Shown here piece by piece: positions 15,799 to 20,875 of a stretch of 20,875 bases of DNA (its first letter is position 1; each line of letters begins with the position of its first letter). The notes below the pieces were generated by a model. The model made no database searches. It had not been told where the DNA came from and saw nothing but the letters and a program-made list of their open reading frames with translations. The stretch spans positions 1-20,875 of the forward strand of contig CAZGXM010000048.1 of NCBI GenBank assembly GCA_964529795.1, in the 5' to 3' direction. Source of the DNA: CAZGXM01 sp964529795. GTDB lineage: Bacteria; Bacillota; JADQBR01. A program made the position numbers and the translations under genes.

Positions 15799-17091
15799 TT
15801 ACACTTTAAACAGCTCCAGGTCAAAGCCCTCTTCGGGTTTGTAGCGATTGAAAAGGTAATGACGGTACTTCACATACTCATTGTAGTCGCACGCCACCCC
15901 CTCTTCCCGCATTAATCTCTCAAATTCCTTCAAGTCCGGGGGGCAGCCCTTGATGGCAATGGCCTTTTTAATGTTGGGATTATCTTTATTCAAGTCATAA
16001 GGACACTTGCCAAAGAGTACCGTTTTATCATAACCGGGTGAAGCTGTCTGTACTTTTCCGCTGAGTACTTCAATATTGGGAAAAGGCTCCCCGTTAAAAG
16101 CCGACATAAACATGATCAACAGGGGGTTGAATAACGAAGAACAACCGGTGCACATGGTGCTGTCGTACTTTCGCACTGCCAGCCCGGTAATACCGCGCTT
16201 TTCATAGCCCACAGGCCCGGTGTCTTCTTCAGTCCACTCCCAATCATAGTCCAGAAATTTAGTGTGTTGTGCCACGTCCTCTCCCCGCACTTCCACATCA
16301 TCGATGCTGGTGCTGCCCCCATTGCGCCGGGCGAAATACACCAGGTGGTCCACATCATCCGCACTGTAACCCAGCAGTGATGCGCCCACCACATCCGCTG
16401 CCAGCGTGTCGCGAGATGCCACTAACAGGTTGCGCCTTTCCGCCTTCCCAGTGGGACCCGGTCCCTTGGCCAGCGCAAATACGCCGTCAATCAAGGTCAG
16501 CGCCACCGGCAGTTTTTCAATGATATGGGGGAAAATATGACTTAAATCCGTGTCCTTATTGTGACAGAACATCTTGGATTTGCGGTTGATGACACCCTTG
16601 AAATTCTTGATGCCCAGCGAGACCTTGGTCTGGTTGTGGGTCTTCAACACCGGAACGTTTATAATCTTATCCGCCTCAAGGGCCGATTTCGCAATGGAAA
16701 GTTGGTAGCCGTCACAGTCCACTTTGACAAATCTTTCTTCATTAAAGTCCACCAGTTTGACACCGTATTTTTCCGCCAACTTGTCATAACCCAATTCCCT
16801 GTACATGGCATGACCGATGGTTTTGGGGACCATCAAAGCCGCTTCGCCTATGGTCAGGTCGGTAAAACCCTCTTCCGACAAAACCCGTACCAGCGCTGAT
16901 ATGACGGCAGATGTGACCACCACCCCGTAAGGAGGAAAGGGCAAATCAAAGTCCCAGGAAACCAGATTGGGCTTGATCAAAATCCCATCTCCTTTTTCCA
17001 ATCCATCCAGGCCTTGACATAAATCCAGGGCCTGGCGCACAGACTGATAAGCATCTTCAAACTCGGTAACGGAAACAATCGGTTTCGACAT
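15799..17091 (-). CDS. DUF362-domain protein with C-terminal cysteine motifs
   Basis: 430 residues; ribosome site GGGGGTG before the ATG. The DUF362 core is seen in ILIKPNLVSWDFD, INVPVLKTHNQTKVSLGIKN and FKGVINRK (about residues 36-170), and in LIDGVFALAKGPGPTG. A C-terminal part carries MCTGCSSLFNP, FGKCPYDLNKDNPN and IKGCPPDLKEF, where five cysteines could hold an iron-sulfur cluster. No signal peptide or membrane span. The family has no settled biochemical role; members often carry ferredoxin-like domains. Placed first in the ligase-amidohydrolase-dehydratase-activator run, it may be an electron donor or a maturation factor for the oxygen-sensitive complex. This is inference from context only. 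Confidence 0.85.
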   Translation of the reverse strand: MSKPIVSVTEFEDAYQSVRQALDLCQGLDGLEKGDGILIKPNLVSWDFDLPFPPYGVVVTSAVISALVRVLSEEGFTDLTIGEAALMVPKTIGHAMYRELGYDKLAEKYGVKLVDFNEERFVKVDCDGYQLSIAKSALEADKIINVPVLKTHNQTKVSLGIKNFKGVINRKSKMFCHNKDTDLSHIFPHIIEKLPVALTLIDGVFALAKGPGPTGKAERRNLLVASRDTLAADVVGASLLGYSADDVDHLVYFARRNGGSTSIDDVEVRGEDVAQHTKFLDYDWEWTEEDTGPVGYEKRGITGLAVRKYDSTMCTGCSSLFNPLLIMFMSAFNGEPFPNIEVLSGKVQTASPGYDKTVLFGKCPYDLNKDNPNIKKAIAIKGCPPDLKEFERLMREEGVACDYNEYVKYRHYLFNRYKPEEGFDLELFKV

Positions 17092-17447
17092 TTTTTGACA
17101 CCCCCACCAGAATTTTATTCACATAAAGTCCTTGCCGCCAGTTGTTGATTGGTGTTTCTCCTGCAGAAACCTTTTATATATTATATTAAATAAGCAGCCA
17201 GTATGACTTTTCAGGGGGGTATATTCACTGCTTCACCCATGAATTGATATAATCTTCTGTTTCTTGGAGGCGACAAAGCAAACTTAATTTTCTGAATATA
17301 CTAACAATTTCTGTATTGGCACACATTTTCCTGCACAAACCATATTTCCGCGATAAGGAAAATCCAACCTGCCCTATAGAAGACTTGCCACCTTACGGGA
17401 TTGATTACACTCATGCCCTGGTGCAGGCTTCTGCGCCGGTGAAAGCT

Positions 17448-17543
17448 CCGGGCATCGCCAGAGGATAATTTGTCAACAGGGACCGCTGCTGCGTCGCACC
17501 GCCCTCTGGCGACCCGGGTACGCCAACGGATATTTGTTAACAG
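17448..17543. repeat. Two imperfect direct repeats, also forming a long inverted repeat
   Basis: Copies at 17448-17479 and 17514-17543 share the pattern CCGGG-A-CGCCA--GGAT-ATTTGT-AACAG, with a few substitutions and one indel. In addition the exact 10-base arms TCGCCAGAGG (17455-17464) and CCTCTGGCGA (17503-17512) can pair across a 38-base loop. The AACAGGGAC motif at the end of the first copy recurs at 18738-18746. Looks like a degenerate REP-type intergenic element. Confidence 0.6.
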
Positions 17544-17570
17544 CCAGGCATGTTTGTGACACGCATCCAG

Positions 17571-17596
17571 CACCCGGGTAATATTTTACCAGGGTG
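17571..17596. repeat. Stem-loop just downstream of the crotonase gene
   Basis: CACCCGGGTAA and TTACCAGGGTG are 11-base arms with a single mismatch around a four-base loop, 16 bases after the crotonase stop. No T-run follows on the minus strand, so it may stabilise or process the transcript instead of terminating it. Confidence 0.5.
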
Positions 17597-17612
17597 GATA
17601 CGGCGCACCGGA

Positions 17613-18386
17613 TTATTTGCCCTGAAACTCGGGCGGCCTTTTCTGGAAAAAGGCAGCGCCCCCTTCTTTGGCATCTTCACTGGCAAATACCACCGCAGAG
17701 CCCGCCTGCTCGATCTTTATTCCTTCCTCAATGGTGGTATTGAGCCCTTGGTTGACCGCCTTGATAATTTCCCTGATGGCTATAGGCGCACCCTTGGCCA
17801 GTTTGGCGGCCAAAGCACAGGCTTCCTCCAGCACCTTGCCCGCCGGTACCAGTCTGTTTACCAGGCCGTAGTCAAGTGCCTCCTGAGCGCTAAGAGGTTC
17901 ACCGGTGAGCATCACTTCCAGCGCCTTGGTCTTGCCAATCAATCGCGGCAGCCGCTGGGTCCCGCCCCAACCGGGGATAATGCCCAGCTTCACTTCCGGT
18001 AGGCCTATTTTTGCAGAATCAGCCAGAATACGCAGGTGACAGCTCATGGCCAGCTCGTTGCCGCCGCCGTATGCGCTGCCCTGGATGGCGGCAATTATTG
18101 GTTTTGGATAGTGCTCCACTTTCAGAAACACGTCATGACCGCTGATTTTGGCCGCATTGCCTGCCCGAATGGCAGCAAACTCCGTGATGTCCGCACCGGC
18201 AGAAAATAATTTTTCTCCCGTTCCCGTAATGATAATAGCCCTGACGCCGCTGTCTTCCAGGCATTCGTCCAGCAGCTTGTCAAGGTCGGCCAACACCGGC
18301 TGCCCCAGGGCGTTGGCCGGAGGGTTGTTAATGGCCGCCACCACATAGCCGTCATGTTTTTCTACCGTTAGTTTCGTATAATCCAT
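17613..18386 (-). CDS. Enoyl-CoA hydratase/isomerase (crotonase family)
   Basis: 257 residues, typical for bacterial crotonases. Oxyanion-hole segments FSAGADITEF (about 61-70) and IQGSAYGGGNELAM are present, and the two catalytic glutamates are in place: E111 (NELAM) and E131 (GLPEVKLG). PGWGGTQRLPRLIG and the C-terminal EGGAAFFQKRPPEF also match the family. Ribosome site AGGGGGAA precedes the ATG. It has its own -24/-12 promoter 42 bases upstream. Expected reaction: hydration of trans-2-enoyl-CoA to (S)-3-hydroxyacyl-CoA, feeding the dehydrogenase encoded at 7525-8394. Other crotonase reactions cannot be excluded. Confidence 0.93.
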   Translation of the reverse strand: MDYTKLTVEKHDGYVVAAINNPPANALGQPVLADLDKLLDECLEDSGVRAIIITGTGEKLFSAGADITEFAAIRAGNAAKISGHDVFLKVEHYPKPIIAAIQGSAYGGGNELAMSCHLRILADSAKIGLPEVKLGIIPGWGGTQRLPRLIGKTKALEVMLTGEPLSAQEALDYGLVNRLVPAGKVLEEACALAAKLAKGAPIAIREIIKAVNQGLNTTIEEGIKIEQAGSAVVFASEDAKEGGAAFFQKRPPEFQGK

Positions 18387-18428
18387 ACTGCTTCCCCCTT
18401 TTTATGTAATCATTCATTCATTAAATCA

Positions 18429-18446
18429 TTGCAATATCTATGCCAA
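18429..18446 (-). promoter_or_regulatory. Sigma-54 (-24/-12) promoter of the crotonase gene
   Basis: Minus-strand TTGGCATAGATATTGCAA has the GG/GC pair at exact 10-base separation and matches the consensus almost perfectly. It lies about 42 bases upstream of the crotonase ATG, a normal leader length, and faces away from the plus-strand sigma-54 promoter at 18494-18511, with 47 bases between. Confidence 0.88.
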
Positions 18447-18493
18447 AACTCAAAATTACACTTGAACAAAATTCGGGCAATGTCATCACTCTA

Positions 18494-18511
18494 TTGGCAT
18501 GAAATTTGCGT
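18494..18511 (+). promoter_or_regulatory. Divergent plus-strand sigma-54 (-24/-12) promoter
   Basis: TTGGCATGAAATTTGCGT on the plus strand fits TTGGCAC-N5-TTGCW with the correct 10 bases between GG and GC. It fires rightward into a short remnant frame that ends at a strong terminator, so no intact gene remains under its control. It probably once formed a divergent pair with the crotonase promoter. Confidence 0.8.
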
Positions 18512-18518
18512 TTCTTGA

Positions 18519-18659
18519 ATATTGTGTACTGACATGGGCGGCGTGGCCCAGGTGGGCGGGCTGCACGGCGGCGGCTCCCCGGTAATGGAGAAAATAGGTA
18601 TCATGGCTGCCTATGAAGTGGAGGCGAGGAAAAAATTGCCAAGCGACTGGCAGGTATAG
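18519..18659 (+). pseudogene. C-terminal remnant, possibly of a 4-hydroxybutyryl-CoA dehydratase/HpaB-family gene
   Basis: The only plus-strand coding remnant. The frame is open from 18519 to the TAG at 18657-18659; an ATG at 18534 has no ribosome site. It gives about 41 residues containing GGLHGGGSPVMEKIGIM and YEVEARKKL. The HGxGSP block, then about 15 residues, then a basic E-x-RKK tail, recalls the C-terminus of 4-hydroxybutyryl-CoA dehydratase and related HpaB-family flavoproteins. The expected transcription start (about 18521) falls inside the frame, so a deletion seems to have fused the promoter directly to the tail of its former gene. Family assignment is tentative because it rests on one short block from memory. 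Confidence 0.45.
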
Positions 18660-18693
18660 AAGAATAAAAAAACAGACAAAAAAGAATATAAAT

Positions 18694-18736
18694 AACAAAG
18701 TCCCCGGTTCCTTTAACAGGACCCGGGGACTTTGTT
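18694..18736. terminator. Strong bidirectional intrinsic terminator
   Basis: Perfect 14-base arms AACAAAGTCCCCGG (18694-18707) and CCGGGGACTTTGTT (18723-18736), with possible extra pairing TCCT/AGGA in the loop. Plus-strand U-rich end TTTGTTT; minus-strand end is T-rich (TTATTTATATTC, then TTTTTT). It can stop the plus-strand remnant transcript and the minus-strand metallo-hydrolase/acyl-CoA dehydrogenase transcript. Confidence 0.85.
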
Positions 18737-18737
18737 T

Positions 18738-18763
18738 AACAGGGACGGCGGTGCAGTTCCCCA
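18738..18763. repeat. Short hairpin with AACAGGGAC motif
   Basis: AACAGGGACGGCGGTGCAGT starts here and continues to CACCGC; GCGGTG and CACCGC (about 18748-18763) can pair. The AACAGGGAC start is shared with the repeat at 17475-17483, where GCTGC and CACCGC also follow, so both may be copies of one degenerate intergenic element. Confidence 0.4.
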
Positions 18764-18795
18764 CCGCAGCCGCAAAACAATACAGCAAAAAAACT

Positions 18796-19227
18796 CTAAA
18801 ATGCGTCTTCCGGAATATCAATGGCAGAAGTATCAGCATCCAGCACAATATCTCGCATCATCAAAACCCGGGGCACAATGTTCCTGATATAGAACCGCAC
18901 GCTTTGCATCTTACCCTGGTAGAAACTCCGTTCCGGATTGCCAGCCCCCAGTTCGGCTGCCCTCTTTTGTGCTATAAACGCCTGTTCCATCAGGAGCATG
19001 CCGCAATAGACCATGGCAGTACTGTGTAAGACTCGCGTCGAGTACAAAGGCATCAGTTCCGGCTTCTGAGACAGGGATTGAAGAAGAAAGTTCCGCATCT
19101 CTTTATAGGCCTCAAAAGCGTCAGCAAGTATAGTCATTTCCCTACCGAAACCTTCAGCATCCTTATTATTTGCTAAAAACTCTTCAATGTCTGCCAGCCA
19201 TTCCTGGAATACGGCACCTTTTTCCAA
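18796..19227 (-). pseudogene. Acyl-CoA dehydrogenase, C-terminal fragment only
   Basis: 143 codons from a TTG with no convincing ribosome site. EKGAVFQEWLADIEEFLA, MLLMEQAFIAQKRAAELG, and SFYQGKMQSVRFYIRNIVPR match the C-terminal domain that follows the flavin-binding core in a subset of acyl-CoA dehydrogenases of about 600 residues. The whole catalytic core (about 430 residues) is missing. The frame stays open upstream to a stop at 19290-19288, and its codons there (HDGTGTTVGRA) look like a decayed version of the YEGTNGIQ...GRK region. The preceding metallo-hydrolase gene ends only 52 bases away, so there is no room for the core. A stand-alone four-helix protein is possible but less likely. 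Confidence 0.75.
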
Positions 19228-19279
19228 ATGCCACTTCCGGGTTTTCGCACTAGCTCGGCCAACTGTCGTACCGGTCCCA

Positions 19280-20299
19280 TCATGTAGTCAACTCATAGAT
19301 GATTTCTTGCTCCAACACCCTCCTCTTTACCCTGCCCGCAGTTTCAAGATATTTTAAATGGGCATTGACCTCGCCGGTAGCAAACCATTTCTGAGGAATG
19401 GGGAACTGTTCCCAAGATGCGTAACTCAAATCCCAACGCATCCTCGAAGCAATCTGGTAGGCATTCTGGCCGCCCCGCTGCAAAATTTTCAGAATTTCCT
19501 CATTTCTTTTTTGATGATGAACCTTGAGCTCATCTATCCTCTTTCTACAGTCGGTAACAAGCCCCCGGTGTCCGGGGAGCACCAGGTCAATGTCAAAGTC
19601 AATAACCTTGTCCAGGCTGTTCAGGTATTGTTCCAGGAGATTTTCTTGATCATCAATCCACAGAGAAATGTTCGGGGTTATTTTCCCGAGAATGTGGTCC
19701 CCTGCGATAAAAAATTTTTTATCCGGTTCGTACAGACACAGGTGCCCCTCGGTATGCCCCGGGGTTTTTACACAGAAAAACCGGTATTTACCAACACTTA
19801 ACGTCTCCCCGTCCTCCAACACCTTTATATCAATATTTCCCTGGTGGCTAAACATTTTACCCGGATGCATCTCCAATGCTTGCCGTACTTCGCTTTCCGA
19901 AAAACCGCATTTCCTGGCAAATTCAACTGCGTCTTCCCAGCGAAAATCTCCCATCAAAAACAAGGCATCAGGATGGCCACCATAGATGACAGAAGTACCC
20001 GATGCCAGCCTGGCAACAAGACCCGAGTGGTCAGCATGCAGGTGAGTAATAAAAAAGTCCGTCTCCGTTAGATCTATACGCAACTTGTCCAGTCCGTATT
20101 GCATTGCCCGAAGGCATTCCTCCCGGTTCATCCCGGTATCGATGACCAGGTTCCGGTCTTTTGATTTTACTACATAGGAATTAAGCACTTTCAACGGATT
20201 ACCCGGCAAAGGAACCTCTATTCTATAAAGGTCCGGAAAGATTTCCTGAATCACTTTGGATACCCCACTTTCTGATGCAGTATGATTTCCTGTTTCCAT
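19280..20299 (-). CDS. Metallo-beta-lactamase-fold hydrolase
   Basis: 339 residues from the ATG at 20299; the frame extends to a TTG at 20479, but the added 60 residues show no family match. A typical start follows the chosen ATG (FPDLYRIEVPLPGNPLKVLNSYVV). Zinc ligands: THLHADHSG (HxHxDH), TPGHTEGHLCLY, FIAGDHILG and LPGHRG. A C-terminal winged-helix-like region (about the last 80 residues; QIASRMRWDLSYASW...HLKYLETAGRVKRR) resembles the extra domain of LACTB2-type MBL proteins. Homologues of this type are found beside acyl-CoA dehydrogenase genes, where a thioesterase or similar hydrolase role is often proposed. Start choice is uncertain because neither candidate has a well-placed ribosome site. 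Confidence 0.85.
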   Translation of the reverse strand: METGNHTASESGVSKVIQEIFPDLYRIEVPLPGNPLKVLNSYVVKSKDRNLVIDTGMNREECLRAMQYGLDKLRIDLTETDFFITHLHADHSGLVARLASGTSVIYGGHPDALFLMGDFRWEDAVEFARKCGFSESEVRQALEMHPGKMFSHQGNIDIKVLEDGETLSVGKYRFFCVKTPGHTEGHLCLYEPDKKFFIAGDHILGKITPNISLWIDDQENLLEQYLNSLDKVIDFDIDLVLPGHRGLVTDCRKRIDELKVHHQKRNEEILKILQRGGQNAYQIASRMRWDLSYASWEQFPIPQKWFATGEVNAHLKYLETAGRVKRRVLEQEIIYELTT

Positions 20300-20491
20300 C
20301 CTGAAAACTGTAATTTTCACTCCTCTAACGGTGACGCGGTAAAAGTATGAGACTTTATATTGCAGTTCAAGTGCCAGATTTCTTCCTTCCCGGATAAAAG
20401 TTTCACTGGAACTACCTTTATACCCAAGTTTGGCGTTAAAAATTTCCAATTTACCAGGAGGTTTTTTATTTTGCAACACCTATCTCACGTT

Positions 20492-20521
20492 ATTACAGGA
20501 ATGCTTACAACTAGTTGTAAA
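20492..20521 (-). promoter_or_regulatory. Candidate vegetative promoter of the metallo-hydrolase gene with palindromic operator
   Basis: Minus-strand TTTACA (20521-20516) and TGTAAT (20497-20492) are 18 bases apart, matching -35/-10 elements. A perfect 16-base palindrome TTACAACTAGTTGTAA (20505-20520) overlaps the -35 and spacer, an arrangement typical of a repressor operator. The leader to the ATG at 20299 would be about 185 bases. Confidence 0.5.
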
Positions 20522-20648
20522 TAAGTATGGAAGCCCTGTTAAGGGACAACGAGTATAGGGCTTTATCACCTCCAATTGGCCTTGGTAGATTTAACGTTTA
20601 TACAACTGAGATGCAGTATTGCGGTAATATTCTTAAAATTAATAGCAT
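20522..20648. other. Intergenic stretch upstream of the metallo-hydrolase promoter
   Basis: Contains a 7-base inverted repeat AAGCCCT (20531-20537) / AGGGCTT (20557-20563) and, on the minus strand, a GGAGGTGAT site not followed by a usable open frame. It could be a leftover translation start. Nothing else recognised. Confidence 0.3.
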
Positions 20649-20801
20649 TTAAGGCATTACCCCAAATCTTGGTACCGGTTGGGCCGGAACACTTCTTTGG
20701 TTTAATGCCAATTCCAATGCACGTATCAACCTCGGTCTTGTTTCCCGAGGATCAATAACATCATCAATATTAAAGATTCGTGCTGCAGAGATAGGACCGC
20801 G
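20649..20801 (-). pseudogene. C-terminal remnant of an acyl-CoA carboxyltransferase (propionyl/methylmalonyl-CoA type)
   Basis: Between a TAG (20804-20802) and the TAA at 20651-20649, the minus strand encodes 50 residues including IDDVIDPRETRPRLIRALE. This is the conserved ending of propionyl-CoA carboxylase beta and methylmalonyl-CoA decarboxylase alpha subunits. There is no start codon or ribosome site, and all catalytic regions are missing. Inference: debris of a deleted carboxyltransferase gene. Confidence 0.8.
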
Positions 20802-20835
20802 CTAAAATTGTTATCAAAGGGTTTTTAAAAAACCG

Positions 20836-20874
20836 TGATACCCGGTCACCTTTTTCTACGCCTAAAGATTTTAG
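20836..20874 (-). pseudogene. Possible fragment of an AMP-forming acyl-CoA ligase at the window edge
   Basis: The minus-strand frame entering from the right edge reads LKSLGVEKGDRVS, the same motif as LGVKKGDRV in the ligase at 5823-7451, then loses similarity. It suggests that the 5' part of a ligase gene lies outside the window and that its body was deleted here, next to the carboxyltransferase remnant. Only 13 residues support it. Confidence 0.4.
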
Positions 20875-20875
20875 A

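Larger units (their letters stand above)
17092..17612. other. 521-base intergenic region with repeats between crotonase and DUF362 genes
   Basis: No convincing gene remnant was found on either strand. The half next to DUF362 is AT-rich. The half next to the crotonase is GC-rich and carries the direct and inverted repeats listed separately. No consensus -24/-12 promoter faces the DUF362 gene, so that gene run may depend on read-through from the crotonase promoter or on an unrecognised promoter. Confidence 0.4.

Noticed and set aside
17140..17165. Plus-strand TTGGTGTTTCTCCTGCAG as a sigma-54 promoter
   Set aside because: Spacing is right but the -24 and -12 boxes are poor, and no plus-strand gene follows.
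17448..17543. CRISPR array
   Set aside because: Only two imperfect copies with unequal sequence; no regular spacers and no cas genes nearby.
17301..17573. Minus-strand 90-codon frame in the intergenic region
   Set aside because: It crosses the repeat elements, has no ribosome site and shows no recognisable domain.
20300..20479. 60-codon N-terminal extension of the metallo-hydrolase from a TTG
   Set aside because: No recognisable domain, poor ribosome site and close to the predicted transcription start; the family-typical start lies at 20299. Kept as an uncertainty, not called.

Overview
The window looks like chromosomal DNA from an anaerobic, CoA-metabolising Firmicute, most likely a Peptococcaceae/Desulfotomaculales relative. 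This is inferred from gene content (oxygen-sensitive 2-hydroxyacyl-CoA dehydratase-type proteins, an indolepyruvate:ferredoxin oxidoreductase-type subunit, sigma-54 control), strong GGAGG-type ribosome sites and frequent TTG starts. No rRNA, tRNA, CRISPR array or intact mobile element was seen. Every intact gene is on the minus strand, so transcription runs from high to low coordinates.

Layout, left to right. 1-4217: two tandem sigma-54-type activators with CBS-PAS-PAS-AAA+ architecture. The first is cut by the window edge and has intact motifs. The second has lost GAFTGA, the Walker B acidic pair and other AAA+ residues. 4354-8394: an operon (in transcription order 3-hydroxyacyl-CoA dehydrogenase, acyl-CoA ligase, nitroreductase, small ferredoxin, IorB-like subunit) behind a near-consensus -24/-12 promoter at 8661-8678. 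8770-17091: a second run (DUF362 protein, second acyl-CoA ligase, divergent adenine-deaminase-like amidohydrolase, two 2-hydroxyacyl-CoA dehydratase/benzoyl-CoA-reductase-type subunits, their ATP-dependent activator). 17613-18386: a crotonase behind its own -24/-12 promoter. 18494-18511: a divergent plus-strand -24/-12 promoter that now drives only a gene remnant and a terminator. 18796-20299: a metallo-beta-lactamase-fold hydrolase followed by a truncated acyl-CoA dehydrogenase tail. 20649-20875: carboxyltransferase and acyl-CoA ligase debris.

Working together, these genes would activate a carboxylic acid with CoA, carry out a low-potential radical or reductive step with the HgdC-type activator and its two-subunit partner, hydrolyse a cyclic amide-like or related bond with the amidohydrolase, and finish with hydratase and dehydrogenase steps of beta-oxidation. 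The adjacent enhancer-binding proteins are the natural candidates for the -24/-12 promoters. The substrate cannot be read from the sequence.

The most unusual features are the sigma-54 theme (three near-perfect promoters next to one intact and one apparently ATPase-dead regulator), the divergent amidohydrolase inside a dehydratase cluster, and at least five remnants of CoA-metabolism genes lying in the intergenic gaps. The remnants suggest that the locus has been repeatedly rebuilt by deletion.
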